Positions 11,516 to 26,494 of a stretch of 64,000 bases of DNA are shown here, piece by piece (the stretch's first letter is position 1; every line of letters starts with the position of its first letter). The notes under the pieces were generated by a model. The model worked only from the letters and a program-made list of their open reading frames with translations, made no database searches and was not told the DNA's origin. This stretch comes from Xylaria sp. FL1777 (lineage: Eukaryota; Ascomycota; Sordariomycetes; Xylariales; Xylariaceae). The translations under genes and the position numbers were made by a program. The stretch covers positions 62,001 to 126,000 of the forward strand of contig MU400515.1 in assembly GCA_022578965.1 (NCBI GenBank), read 5' to 3'.

Positions 11516-13236
11516 GGCCAGCAGTTAGATGGGTACGATTGATGTATATTATTCGAAAATGTATCACTATGGCAGATGTAAGCCAACTCGACAAAGCGTT
11601 TCATCCTCGGGTGCTTCGACGTTGTTGGCACTTGACGACAGTAATATTCCCATAAGAGGGATGACGGGAATGAGCTGAATTAAGATGGGATTTAGATGAC
11701 CAAAGCTTCCTGTACTTACCTAGCCTCTAATGGGAACCTGTGTTTGGGGCCGTACCTGCCACTTTGGCTTGCCACTCATTACTCCTGCCATCCTGCCTTC
11801 TATCCGCACTGTTATCGTAGCTGCTGTTGGATCTTCCGCTAAGCAAGATGCCTACCTTGGAGGCAGGTACACACTAGGTAGGTAAACTGCAGGTGCTTCA
11901 CCATCTACCTCGGTTGGTATGTATTTCTAAGGTATGGAAAAGGTAGGTAGGAAGGAGAATACTTACCTAGTTACCCGTTTCAAAACTGGCCCAATTCATA
12001 TTTGATATCTAAACTTCGAGAGAAGAGTTAATGCATACATATAGATACCTAAACAAAAGATCAATATTACCTATCACCTAACACTACCTCGACGTATTGT
12101 ACACCAAGGCCTAATCATCTAAGAGTAGGTACACTCTACGTGAACGCATGATTCAAGTTTCGCCGAGCTATGAAACAAAGTTCTATATGAAGCAACTAAG
12201 GTTCTACCAAACCTGATTTCGTGTTCATTGTTGGTTCAATATATATAGCTTAGCTCTCGTTAACTGTATATGCAATGACGCTTCAAACGTCACAACAAAA
12301 TGACTCGGATAATATCTGAGAATAAACCAGTTGTTGAGGATTACTGTATCTCCTGCACAGGCTTTAGCAGGAGAAGGTAATTATCGAATTTTATATGATG
12401 AGATACAAGAGTCTTCTCGCGTAGAAGTGTGATTGGATTAGGTAGTCCGTAGAGTACCTATGTTGTAGCAAAACACTGGAACAATGGCTTTGCTGGAGAC
12501 TTGGACTCCGTAACAGTTGATTTATAAGATCCTTGACTTGAAATATATGTAGATAACTTGTCATTTGTGCGTTTTAATGATTGCTGTAATAGTATCGCGG
12601 ACTGTGTCTCTCAAATAGAAGCTAGGGCTTGAACCGTTTACCACTAACAGATCTTCACCCGCTCACGGCTGTAAGCAACTTTGCTGCAATCAAGGGACCA
12701 GAAGAGACCCCAACTGGTACAGGTCTGGTTCCAAGTGTGTGGTCTGGGCCGAGGTTGTTCTCTCTAGAAAGGGGCGTTCTTTATCCGTATGGGTGGTTTA
12801 TTCTACCGGCAATCAAGTTGACAACATAAATAAGCGAAAGATTTCCTTTCGACACAACAGTGGAGCATTAGGTGATAACTTGATCTGTTGGTTTCGAGTT
12901 ACCGGTATTGAGAGCCTATCGTTCCCTGGGCACACAAACTGTCACCGCAGCGCCCCCCCACGCTCCCTGATGAAGAACGATGATGGTGATCGAATATAAA
13001 GTAAGATATTATTCAACCGGGCCGCAGGCAAGCCGTATGTTGCACACCGGATGATTCTCTCTGTATTTTGTACGGGGGCTGGACGAAAATAGAAGAGATC
13101 GGGAATCCCCGGTGCGTTTTATTGACGGAGATATGCAGGAAGAAGCTGCATGGTTACTTCATAAATGCACGTTTTGCTGCGTCCTGACATGCAAGAAACG
13201 GGGAACATGCAGCTGGACATCAAGGCTGGCTGACGC
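11516..13236. other. Gene-free flank of the retroelement block
   Basis: No supported gene. TAGGTA/TACCTA motifs cluster around 11865-11960. The last 600 bp has ordinary base composition right up to the outer LTR, so RIP mutation has not spilled into this flank. Short plus ORFs at 12629-13300 lack domain features, and the last one runs into the LTR. Confidence 0.45.
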
Positions 13237-13457
13237 TGTGGCTTCTAGGCAGCACAGGCCATGGTGTACACCGTGCGACAGTTGCTGTGCAGGAACCTGA
13301 GGAGCACGGACTAGCCTTACCTAAATTAGTAATATTTGTACATAGTTTTTTAGTACTATACTTAAGAAATGTTTTTTTTTTAACATTTATTTTTTTAAGT
13401 ATAGATTTAATTTTATATAGTAATTATAAAGTTTTAAGCTAGTATTTAAAAAGCATA
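13237..13457 (+). repeat. Left LTR of outer element, half intact and half RIP-mutated
   Basis: The first ~95 bases have normal composition (TGTGGCTTCTAGGCAGCAC at the start). From about 13330-13355 onward the sequence becomes AT-saturated. Compared with the right copy, every difference I found is a transition, and there are no indels. Confidence 0.8.
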
Positions 13458-14424
13458 AATAGCTATTTAAGCAGCTTTATAACATTATATTTTAAATAAA
13501 CCTTTATGTAATATATTAATATTTTATTTATTTTTTATTTTATTTTTTAATTTTATTTTTATTTTATATATTTTAATATTAATTTAATAAAATAATTAAA
13601 AGCAGTAATAAAACTATAAAGCTTAGTTTTAAAAGTAATAATTTAATTAAGCTAATAATTAATAATACTATTAAAAGTATTTATAAATATATTAATTAAT
13701 TTATAGTTAATTTATAATTATAATTTAATAAAATTAAAGCTATATTAATAAAAATATAACAAAAATTAAATATAGCACTAAAAAAACAAAAGCTAAAAAA
13801 CAAAATTAATAACTTAATAAATAAGCTTATTAATTTAAAAAACAATTAAATATTATATATAAAATAGCTAACTAATATAATAAATAATAAAAAGCTTAAA
13901 AATTTAACTTTTAACTTTTATAAGTATTTTAAGCTTAATAATTTGCAAACTAAGCAAAAATAATATGTTTAAACTATTTTTTTAAACATATTTTTATTAA
14001 GTAATATTATTTAGCTAAATAGTTATAAAGTAAAAAACAAAATAACATTTTTAGTAATATTATAGCTAATAAAAATAAATTATATAACTTTTAATAAAAT
14101 TAAAAATATTTAAAATTGCTTAATTTAAGCGTTAATATTATATAAATTATAACTAAAAAAAGTTATAATAAAGTTAAAAAAAGATTTTTATTAAATAACT
14201 TTATTTATTTATTATTATAATGCTAATTAAATAAACTTTTTAAAAGCTATAATTTAAGTATTAATTAAATATAATATATTTTATAGTTTATTAATAGTAT
14301 TTATTAATATATTATTAGCACAAAATAAAGCATTAATAAACTTTTTATAATAGCTTTATATAACGTTTTATAAGCTATTAGCAATTATTAAAAATATGTA
14401 ATAAACTTGCAATATTATTATTAA

Positions 14425-14711
14425 TATTAAATAAGCTTTATATAATTATATGTTTAATATATATATATTAAAACAAAGTATAATAATCTTTATATTATAA
14501 GCTGTTTATATTTTATATGTTTAAAAAAAAAAAAGGTTTATATAAAGCAAAAGTTCTTTTTTATGTATAAGAACTTTATTAATATATAAGCTAAGCTAAC
14601 ATTAAAATTACTTTAGTTTATATAATAGCTTTTACATAAAGTGGTTTTTATGTAAAACTTATTATATATATTATATATAAAAGTTATAATTAATAACTAG
14701 TTATTTTAACA
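14425..14711 (-). repeat. LTR of inner element, left copy
   Basis: 287 bp, preceded by ATTAA. It pairs with 22011-22297. The differences are A/G and T/C only, with each copy keeping some of the unmutated bases. Confidence 0.75.
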
Positions 14712-17700
14712 CTAGCTACTTTTTTTTTAGTTGTAATTTCTTTTATATAATACTATTTAAAAAAAATAAAAAAGAATAGTTCTATAAAAAGTTAAACATT
14801 TAGTACTTTAGTTTTTACAAAAAAAAGGTTATTTATATGTTTGCTTTTTTTAAACTTTATAGTTATATAAAGCCTAAGTTTAAAAATAGTTGCTTTTTAA
14901 ATAAAGCACTTAAACTTTTATATAGTTTAATTATTACTAGCATAATTAAAATCCTTTATTTTTATTATTATATAGCTAATTAACGTTAGTTAATAATATA
15001 AAGTAAAATATTAATAGTAAGCAATTTATACTAAGGTTAATTAAAGGTTCTTTTTTTATATAGTAGTAAGTTTAATAATATATTAAAGTATAAAAGCTAG
15101 GCTTTATTTATAAAAAAAGCTTAAATTTTGCAGTACTTTTTATTGCTTTTATATTTTTAAACCTTTTATTTTATATAGCTGTTTATTTTGCTATTAGCTA
15201 TTTTATATACATATATATATATTTATAATAGCTTTACACTTAGTTATTTTTATATATATACTTATATATATATATATATATACTTATATAATAGCTGCTT
15301 TATTATAATATAACATTAATAGTTGCTAGCTTTGCGTTATAAGCTAAAACAGTAATTATAATATTATATAATTATTAATTAATAATTTTAGCAATTAATT
15401 GTTCTTTTAATTATTATATATAAATATATATTTCTGTTTTTTTTTTATATAGCTTATTGTTTAAATAATTTACTAATAATTATTTGTTATATAAAAAGTA
15501 ACAAGTTTTAAGTTGCGTTAATATTTTTAGTTAATATTAAGGTTTAAATTTTATATAATGCTTTAATTGCTTTTATTATAGCCTAAATAATTTGTTATAA
15601 AAGCTACTTTTATGTAGTATTTATTTAGTTATATAGCACTATAGTTACTTTATGCAGCTAAAATACTTATATAAACTATAAAAGCTTTTTATTTTAAAGT
15701 TACTAATAAATAATAAAATTTTAAAGTAATGCGTATATTACGTATGTTTAGTAATTACATAATGCTTATTACAATTATTATGCTTAAATAAATAAAAAAA
15801 GGTTAAATATTACATAATAATTTAGTAAAAAAAATAAAAAGAAATATTAAGCACTTATATATAACTTAAAAAATAGTTATACAAAAAAAAATATAAAATT
15901 TGCAATATTTTATAGTTTTTAGTGTTTTTTTTAAAATTAAATATATTTGCTTGTTGCTTTTTTACTTATTATATAATTATTATAACGATTTTTATACAAA
16001 AGTATTTTTTCGACTTTCTTTTTTAATTTGTTTATATAAAAGTTATTTTTATTTTCTTTTTATAAATGCTTTTATTTATATAGTTAATTAGTTTATAAAT
16101 ACTAAAGTTTTTAGTGCTTAATTTAATGTTTTCTTTATAAATATATTAGCTAAATTGTTTTTGCTATTTATTTATTATACTTTAAAGATTTCTTTTTTTT
16201 TGTATAACTTTTTAAGTAATATAATATTAATTATAAAGCGTTTTTTTTAAGTAGTTTTTAACTTTACTAAATAGTTATATAACGATTTTAAGTTTAAACA
16301 TAATATAGCAAAAATTAAAAGTATTTTTAGCGTAGCTATAATTTTTTAAAGTGTTATATAAAAAGCTATAGCGCTATTAAAGCTATTTATTATGCTATAT
16401 AATTTATTAGCTAGCATACTTTATATTATTTGCTTACATTTACTAAAGTTTTAATATATAATATTTTCTTTAATTTTAAAAGCTAGGTTTTTTTTTGTAT
16501 GGTATTTTATTGCAAATATAATAATAAATCTAAGTTATAAAGTTATATTAATATTATTTACAAATAAACTATTTATAAAAATAAACAGTTTTATATAGCT
16601 TAAGTTTAAAAATATAAACATTAATCCGCAGTTATAATTATTTATTTATTATTTAATTTTATAGTTTAAATTTTTAATATTTATTAGTGCTAAATTAGTT
16701 ATTTAAGCAGTAGCTATAAAGTTATATACAGCTTTTAGTTAATAAATATTGTTTATATAAGCGCTACATATATATTAAAAAATATATTATTATATAGCAT
16801 TTTTTATACAAAAGTTAATTAAAGCTAGTTAGTTTGCTTAGTTTTTTTACGTAAATATTATATTTCCTTTATACAAAAAAATAACTTAACTACTATTAAA
16901 TTTAATAAAGTAATCTTGTTATAAAGTTTTTTTTAGCTTTATATAAAACTTTGCTTTATATAACTTATGTTTTTTTTTCGCTAAAAATTCAGGTATAATA
17001 AAGCTAAACATATTATTTGTTTGCAAACTTATAATGCTAAATTTATATAAAAGTTTTAATATAAACAATAAACATAAATTATATATAAAAATTACTATAT
17101 TAAATTTCTTATAGTAATATTAGTAGTAAATTTTAAACTAATATAGCCTTAACTTAATTAAGCTATATAATAGTTATATAATCTATATAATTATTTCTTT
17201 AAGATATTTTAAAACAAGTTTAAAAAGTAATCATGCAAAAATCTTTTATGCAAGCTTGTTTTTTAATTATACGTACATTTACGTAATATCTTAAAGCTTG
17301 CTTAAAGCATTAAAATCTTAAATTAGCAAAAGGCCTAAAGCTAATAATAGCTATTAGCTCATTTGCTAAATTATTAGTAATTAAGTTAGTACGGTTTTTT
17401 TTTCCGTATTATTATAGCTTTACATAACTAATTTAAACTTTTTGTATAGCTTAGTTATTTTTCTTTTAATTTTTTATACAAAGCAAAACTTAAAAATTTA
17501 AGTATTATTATGTTTGTTTAAATTATATTTTATAAACTAAAAAATACTTTATATAACAAGGTTATTAATCTCTATAGTATTTAATTCTTTAAATAAAGCG
17601 CTAAAAGTACTAATAATGCTATTTTTGCGCAACTTTACTACTAAAGCATAGTTTTATTTCTTTTTTAAAATTAAAAACAAATTACTAATGTTTTATATAA

Positions 17701-19704
17701 ACGCTATAAAAAAATTTTTAGCTTTTCTAGGTTTTTTGCATTTTTTTTATATAGCTAGTTTTATAGCTAGTTTTATAGTAGTTATGTTTTTTTTTTTACT
17801 ATTTACTAAAGTATATTTAGTTATATAGTAATATAGCTTAACTTATATTTATTTAAAGCAAATTAAGCTGTTTATAAAGTTAATAATTATATTAAGTTTC
17901 TTAATTAACTATATTTTATATAGTTTTTTTTAGCTTTACTTTTTATGCTATATAAAGACTTTACTATATAAAAATAAAAATAATACTTTATATAAAGCTA
18001 GCTTATTACATTTATAAATTATATAGCTAATTTTAACTTTTGCTTGTTTTTTATAAAGCATTTTTATAGCTTTTTTAACTGCTTTAGCTTTTTATACAAT
18101 ATTTAGCAAAAAAAAAAAGTCTTAATTAACCCTTAAATATGCTTTAAATATAAAAAGCGTTAAAACTAAGCTATTAAGCTTTATAATATTATTTAAAGCT
18201 TTAACTACTATTTGTAAAATTAACTTATTTTTTATATAATAACTTAATTTAGCTTTTAGTATATTATATATATAACAAAGAAGTTTATATGCTTTTTTTA
18301 TTTTATTAATAGCTTAATAAGCTTTAATAAGCATTTTTTAGCATTTTATACTTATAATTTTAGCTTAGTTCTAAAATTCTTTAAACAAAAAGTTTGTGCT
18401 AAAGTTATATATAACATAGTTTAAAAGTCTTTAATATACATTAATTTAGCACTTATATAAAGCTTTTTAAGCGTTTTATATAAACATAAATTTTAAAAAT
18501 ATAACTGCTTAAAACAATATAGCTATATTAATTATATATAAAACCTGCTTATTGTTTATTTATATAGCATTAATTATAACTTTATAATTAAAGTTGCAGT
18601 TATTTTTAATTATAAACTTAAAATAACAAAATGTTTAATTATATAATTAGCAATAATAGTAAAACTTTTAAATTTTTTTTAAAGCAAAGCAATTAATATT
18701 ATAGCTTATATAACTAAGCATATTATATAGTCTTTTTATATAAAAATGTTTAAAACATTTATAAAGCTTTTAAAGTTTTATTTTTATAAAGTATAAATTT
18801 GCTTTATATAAGCTAATATTAAAAAACAAATATTTTTATTTTTATATAACAAAAATAATTTTTCTGTTTTATTATATAATAATGTTTTTTATATTATTAA
18901 AGTATGCTTTTAAGCAGTTAGCATTCTTTAATAAAAATAAAAAAAAAGTAAAAATATTTAAAACATAATATATAATTATACTAAAGGCGTTTTTTATTTA
19001 TATAGTGCTTATAGCACTTATAATATTATTTCTGCTAAAATAAATATAAGTATTATTTAAAGTTTAATTAACTTTTATATAAAAATATATTTAAAAGTAT
19101 GCCTTTAATTAAGCTTTTTTTACTATTAAATAATTAAAAGTACTAATATTTTAAAGTTTACTTTAGTAGTTTATATAATAATAATTGCTTAATATAAACT
19201 AATTATATAGCACTATTATTTTATAGTTTTAGATATTTTTTTTTGTTATATAATAAAAAAATGCGCTGTTTATTAAATATTAAATAGTTTAGTTACTAAA
19301 TTTCTTATTAATATTTTTAGCACTATTGTTTAACTTTAGATATTTTTTGCATTTTGCTATATATAAAAAGAATTTTTTTAAAGTAAGTTTTTAGCTATAA
19401 ATTATTTTATGCAAATTAAAAAATACGTTTTTTGCATAAGCTTTTTTTTAAAAGGTATAATATATTAACTAGTAGCTTTTTTTTTAGCAAATAAAGCATT
19501 TCTTGTTTATATAAAAGTTTTAGTTTTTTTAATTATAGCTTTAAAAATAGCTTAGCTATTTAGTTAGTTAACTTAATAACTTTAATATAAATTTAAGTTA
19601 TTAGTTTTTTATATAGCTATAATTATATTTTTAGTTTATAAAATATAACTTATTGTTTTTTTATATAAAAGTTTTTGCTATATTATTTAATGTTATATAT
19701 AAGC

Positions 19705-20198
19705 TGTTACGAAATTAGCACAAGGGTGGCTTTTAAAGCGGCTTAATGCCTTTATACATACTTTGCACCTTTTCTTTTGCTAGCTAGAGCTAAGGTCACA
19801 TAACGACTTATTTGGCTTACTAAGCTTACGGTAATCTAAAGCTTACTAGGCTTACAGTAATCTAAGGCTTACTAAGCTTATAGTAATTCAGTGTTTATTA
19901 AACTTGCAGTAATTTAGAAAAGGTTACTACTTTTTTTACCTTTTTTTTGTTTATATAATTATGCACTTTTTATATTTAGTTACTTACTTAGTTTTAGTTC
20001 TTTAGCTATTAATTTTTTATAACTGTTAAGCACTAATATATTTATTACTTTTAATTCCTTAAAACCTTTATTAATGCATAGTAATAAAAGTACTCTAAAA
20101 ACCTCCTTAATAAACTACTGTTAAGGATCCTATTATTACTTACAAATTAAAACCCCAAGGGCAAACCCATTATATTAATATATAATAGGTTTGTTATA
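19705..20198 (+). mobile_element. Probable solo LTR, less mutated than its surroundings
   Basis: A 494 bp island of visibly higher GC inside the inner element. It starts TGTTACGAAATTAGCAC, like many fungal gypsy LTRs, and ends GTTATA (possibly GTTACA before RIP). TAAGC occurs directly before the start (19700-19704) and directly after the end (20199-20203). Lower mutation load implies a later arrival or weaker RIP exposure. The 3' boundary rests mainly on the 5 bp duplication, so it could shift. Confidence 0.45.
19815..19918 (+). repeat. Four tandem 26 bp repeats
   Basis: Consecutive 26 bp units begin at 19815, 19841, 19867 and 19893 (unit start GCTTACTAAGCTTAC). They differ almost only by transitions, and the last unit is the most altered. 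They lie inside the probable solo LTR, where tandem enhancer-like repeats are common. Confidence 0.75.
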
Positions 20199-22010
20199 TA
20201 AGCATGCTTATAAGTTAGCAAAAAATTCTTTATATATAAGTTTTTAAAAAATTAACATTATAGCTAACTTTAGTACACTTTAATATGCTTATATAACATT
20301 TATACTTAATTAAATTTTGCTTTAATAGCTAGCACTAAGCGCTTATTATACTTTTTTAAGCTTATTAAGCATTAATTTAAATATTTTATATAAAGCTAAG
20401 TTTAAGTTTTCTTTTTTTATTTATATAAAAAAAACTATTGTTTAGTTAGCTTAATATTAGCTATAGTTTATATTAATATTAAAATAAATATTTATTATAT
20501 AGTATATTTTACTTTAAGTTTTATTTAAATTAATGCAATTAATAAAAAAATTTTTTATATAACTTTTTAAAATACATAAAAATATAACATAATATTAATT
20601 TTTTATAATTTTAATATATTAGCAAGTAGCAATAAATAAACAAGCTTTATTATATAATAAGTTATATAGCTTGCTTATATAATTCTAGCTTAAGTTTTAG
20701 CTTTTTTAAAAAGTAATATATTTATTAAAAGATATAAATCTGTTTTATATAAACTTTATTAAAAGTAAGTCAAAAAATATGCTTTTAATAGCTAAATTTA
20801 ATATTATATAAATATATATTTTTTGCTTTAATATTTATAATAAATAATGCTAAACAAAATATTTATATATTAGTTAAAAAATTAGTTTATAGTTTGCTTT
20901 TATTATATAAAAATTAAACAGCTTAAAAAAATTCTAGTATTTAATATTTAGCTAAATTAATTATAATTAGTATTTATGTTATTACGTTTAAAATTATACG
21001 TTAAAACTTAAATCTTTAAAAAATAATCTAGTATATAAATAGTTTAAAAAGTTTTAACTATTATATAAAAAAGTATTTAATTATTAGCTTAGTATTAAAA
21101 ATATTGCTAATAGTTAAATAATTATTATATAACAAATATTTAGTAGTTTTTTTAATTTTTTAATTATAAAGTTTTTATAAGCTATTTTTATAAGCTTTTA
21201 AATTATAATTATTTTTAACGTTAAATAGATTTTTTTTAATTTAAGGTTTTTAAGCAAAACGCTTTATATGCTTTAATAAATTTCCTAAAAATAATTTTCT
21301 GTTTATTTTTTAAAAGTTTTAGCAAACTTTTTTTAAAAATAGTCCAATAGTTTACAAAAATATAAATAGTTAACATAATAAAATGCTAGCTTAATATTTA
21401 GCTTAATTTTAGTTATATAGCTAAAATTAATTTTTTGGCTTTATATTTTAAGATTAATTTAAGCGTTTATTTGTTATATATTTATTAAGATGTTTTTAGC
21501 TAAGTTTTTATACGTAAAAATAACTAGCTTTAACTTTAAAAGTATTATAAACAGTTATTTATTTTTTTAAAACATAATAAATTTAGCTAAATTATATAAT
21601 ATATTTAATTTTATATTTAAGTTATATAAATTGTTGTTTTGCTTTTGTATAGCAATATAATTAATATATTGCTTAGTGTTTATATAGCAATATAATTAAA
21701 AAAATAGTAAAGTTGCTTATTATTTTTTTTATTTTGTTTTTAGTACTAACAAACAAATTAAAAGTTTAGTTTTTGTATGTAAATAAATTAGATTTTTTTT
21801 TTTTTTTTTTATACGTGCTTACTTTAGCTAATTAAAAAAAATAAACTAAACAATATATTTATACATTAAAAAAAAAACAAGCGTAATACAAAAAACAAAT
21901 TTTTTTTTAATAGGTTAAAATAAAAATATATTATATAATTCTATTATTACTTTAGCTAATCTATAGTTCGTTATAAATAAGTTAAAAATGCAAATATAAC
22001 TACTAATTAG

Positions 22011-22297
22011 TATTAAATAAACTTTATATAATTATATGTTTAATATATATGTGCTAAAACAAAATATAATAATCTTTATATTATAAGCTATTTATATTTT
22101 ATATATTTAAAAAAAAAGAAAGTTTGTATAAAACAAAAGTTCTTTTTTATGTATAAAAACTTTGCTAGCATATAAGCTAAGCTAATACTAAGATTACTTT
22201 AGTTTATATAATAGCTTTTATATAAAGTGGTCTTTATGCAAAACCTATTATATGTATTATACATAAAAGTTATAACTAATAACTAGTTATTTTAACA
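22011..22297 (-). repeat. LTR of inner element, right copy
   Basis: 287 bp, the same length as the left copy, and followed by ATTAA. It retains GCTAGC and GTGC where the left copy has ATTAAT and ATAT, as expected if RIP struck the two copies independently. Confidence 0.75.
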
Positions 22298-25200
22298 ATT
22301 AATAAATTAACTAATTTTATATTAATAATTTAGCTATATATAAAAAAGTTTAGTAGTAATTTAAATATTAACTAAATAGTTAAAAAAGCTATATAACTAT
22401 TTTATATAGTAGCTATAATATTAATTAAACTAAAAATCTATAGTATTTTTAAAATAATAGTTTAATTATAAAGTACTTTAGCGCTATATTATAAGTATAA
22501 TATTAGTGCTAAAATTGCTAAAAAACTAAGCGTAATGCAAATTTAACTAATAAATTATACTAAAACGTTATTAATATTAATAATTTTAAACTTTAAAACT
22601 AATAAACAAAAAATAAGCTAAGTTATAAAATATAAAAATAATTAATCTAAAGCTAGATTTATAGCTTAAGCAATATAAAACAAGTGTTTTAATTGCAGCA
22701 AAATTAGCTATTATATAAAAAACTATAAAACAAAAGCTAAGTAGCTTAAAGATTTTAAAACAAACTAAAAAAAGCAAATTAGCTAATTTATAATTATTAA
22801 AGGCAAGCTTTTTTGCAACAATTTTTTTAGCAAATTTAATAAAGTTTAAAATAAATATAAAACTTTTAAAAGTAAAGCTTTAATTAGTAGTTTTAAGCGT
22901 GTTTTTATTACAAATAACGCTAAAAATAAAAATAATACTAATAAAATAAAGCAATGCTTTATTAATTGTTTTAAAAATAATATAATTAATAAAAAACTTA
23001 CTAAAATCTTTAATATTACTTAAAGTAGCTTTGCTTTATTAATTAAAACAAGCAAAAGTTAAAAAAACCTTAATAAAAAGCAAAAGCTAAAAAATAGTTA
23101 TAATAATTATTATAATTTTTTTTTAGCTAAACTAACTAATAGCTATAAATTTACTGTTTTTTAAAACTATAGTTATATTAATTACTATATTTTATAATTT
23201 TTAGTATTTAAGCTAGCATTATATTAGTTATAAAAATAAAGCATAATATATAACGTTAATAAAATAAAACTTTAAATAACTAAAAATTGTAAAATAACAG
23301 CAAATTTTATAATTACTAGTAGTATATTAAAAGCATAAATATTAATAATAAATATAATGCTAAACTATATTTTTTTAAGCAATATAACTATTAAAAAACG
23401 GATTTTTTATAAATAAAAAAGCATTTTTGCTGTTTTAAATAATTATAAAGTTATTATGTTATTTAAGTTTAAAAAAAGCTTTTTAATATAGCTAATAAAG
23501 CGTTTATTTGCTAGTATAGCTAGCAAAAAATGCTATATTATAACTATTAAATAATATAAAAATACTTTAAAAGAACTATAAATTGCTAAGTATTAAAACT
23601 ATTATATAAAGAATTTTTTTGAACTATTTAATTACTTTAAACAAAAAACTAATATTATTACTAAAATAAAGCATTATATTAATATAAGCAATAGTTTATT
23701 AGTTAAATTACTATTGTAAAAATATAGCTTAGCGCAAAAAAAAACACTACGTAAGTTTATAAAAGCATATAAAAGTATTTATATTAAAAATAACATAAAG
23801 CTATAAGGTTTATTAGCATTATTAACTTTAAAAAAAGCGCTAAGCGTAATTATTAAGCTTAATAAAAATAATAAATTAATAATATAGTATTTTTATTATA
23901 ATTATTATAAAGTTAATAAAAAAACAAAAAAGCAAGCTTATTTATTATTTAATATAGCAAATTAAATATAGTAAACTATAAAACATTAATAATATATTTT
24001 TATTAACTTAAAAAATAAATTTTAGCATATTGTTATATATAAACTATATTGCAAGAAAATAGCGTTTATTATATTATTTAAGCTATATAAATAAATAATA
24101 ATGCTTTTTAAACTTTATAATGCTTTAATAATGTTTTAAGCACTAATATAAAAAATAATTAAACTTTTTTATAAGTAGTTAATTAGTTTATTTAATAATA
24201 TTTATATTTAAGCTAAAATAAAGAAATAGCTATATAAGCACTATTGCTTATTATTTATATAATTAGTTAAGTATAATATAATAGTTAACATATTAAAAAT
24301 ACTGCTTTTTATAAATTCTAGTATTTTTTTTAGTTTTAACGTTTTTTGTAATAGTATTAAAGCAAACCTAGCAAAAGTTATAGCAGTATAAAAGTAGCTT
24401 ATGCTTAAAATTACTATAAAAATAAAAGCATTTATAAACGCTACAAGCTATTTTAAGCATTTTATTAAAAATTATTTATTAATTGCTGCACTACTAATTA
24501 TGCTAACAAAAAAACTTAAAAACTAAAAAATAAAATTAAATATAAAAGCTAAAAATATATAGCAAAAAATCCGTAAAGCTATTATTACTATGCTAATTAT
24601 TTAAGCTTTTAATTAAAAGTTTTTATTTATAATAAATATTAACTTAAGTATATATTACATTAAAGTATGTTTAATATAGCTATATTTTTACAGAATAACT
24701 ATATTTTTGCATTTAATAGTATACTTTTTAAAAAAGCTTAAAGCATACTAATTATGCTATTTAACGCAAAAAAAAAAGTTGCTAGCTATAATATTAGTAC
24801 TTTAATACTAGTAGCATTAAGTAAAAAGCAAAAAAGTTATTGTTTATATAAATTACAAGTTTTTTATAACAATAAAAACAAAAATAAAACAACTAATAAA
24901 AATAATACGTTTTTTAAACACTATTAAATATTTTAGCATAAAAATTATATATAAAACAAATAAATTAAACATTTTAGCAAACTAGTTATTAAAACTACTA
25001 GTTATATTAGTTTTTTTATTAGCAAAAGCTAAAGCTAATATAAAGTTATTACTAAAAGCTAAAATATAGCTAATAATACTACTGCAATATTTTAATATTA
25101 TAAATTTGCAAGCTATTTTTAAGAATTTTTGTTTTAAAACTAAATTACTATGTAATATAAGTTTAAAGTAAATAAAATAATATTTTATTAAAAAAAATAG

Positions 25201-26494
25201 CATGTTATTTAAGCTAATTAATTATAAACAAGCTTTAAAAGATTTTTTATACTTAGTTAATATAACATTTTAAGTTATAGCGCTTTTAAAAGTGCTTAAA
25301 GTGCTAAAATTGCTATAAAACGTAAAAAACGCATATATTAACTTAAGGCATACTACTATTAAAAGCTTAATTTAAAAGCTAAATAAGCGTTTTTAGCACT
25401 TAAAAGCTATACTTATTGCTTAGCAAATTATTATTAAATATAATTAATACTAGCTAATAAAACTACTATTAAATAAATTTTTAAACTTATAACTTATTAT
25501 ACTACTTTTATTATTTATGCGTTAAGCTATAAACTATATATTTATAGCTAATTTTAAACTATTAATATGCATTAAATATATTATTACATAAATTAAAGCA
25601 AAAATAATGCTTAATGTTAGTTTTAAAGCAATAAAACTGCTAATTTAACAAATTAACAAAATGTTTAGTTTTTTTAAGAAATAAATAAGCAATAATGCAA
25701 GCATATTTATAAGCAAAAAAACAATTAATTAACATAAATTAAACGGTTTTATTATAAAATTAATTATATTTAAAAAACTTAAAAATAATAATAAAGTTAA
25801 AAAAGCTAATAGTAATATTAAGCAAATTATACTACATAAAAGTTTAACTTATTATTATGCTAATTTTTAAACTTTATTAAAAATAGCTATTTATATATAT
25901 AACTAAATTTTAAAGTTTAATAGTTATAATAGCTATTTTTTACTGTTTAAAACATAGCTATTAAATTAGCAACTAGTTATAAAAATTGCTAACTATATTA
26001 AAAATTTAAACAAAAAAAAAAAAGTTAAATTTTAGCAATATTTAACATAAAACTATAAAGTACTATTAATATATAATTACTTTAGTAATTTAAAAGCATT
26101 AAAAAACTAAATTTAAGCTTATTTATAAAAAAAAAAAAGCTTAATTAAAACTTATAAAATTAGCAATTAAGTTTTATATATTAAACAATAAGCTAATAAG
26201 TTTAAACTATATTATAATAGCTTATAAGCTATTATAAGTTATTATTATAGCAATATATATAAACTATAAAGCTTTAAAAAAATAATATTACTTAATAAAT
26301 ATAACAATAATAACTTATTTTTAGCTTATAGCAAAAATAGCTACTTAGTAAAAAGTTTATAGTATACTAATAAATATATGCTAAAAAAAAATAAACAAAA
26401 ATTAAAAGCATTAATAGTATAAATATTAAAAAGCATTTATAAATAGCTTTATTTTTATAAATAACTAAAATAGCTATTTAGCAAAAAAAGTAAT

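Larger units (their letters stand above)
14425..22297 (-). mobile_element. Inner LTR retroelement nested in the outer one
   Basis: Two 287 bp direct repeats (14425-14711 and 22011-22297) align end to end without indels, differing by roughly two dozen transitions. Their termini read TATTAAA...TTTAACA. One RIP change (TG to TA) from TGTTAAA would restore a perfect inverted terminal motif. Both sides are flanked by ATTAA (14420-14424 and 22298-22302), a 5 bp target duplication, although the AT richness weakens that evidence. Total length is 7873 bp, including the nested 494 bp insertion. Minus orientation is a guess: on the minus strand an A-rich run (AAAAAAAAAGTAG) precedes the LTR at 14711, as a polypurine tract would. 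No gag-pol frame survives. Confidence 0.7.
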
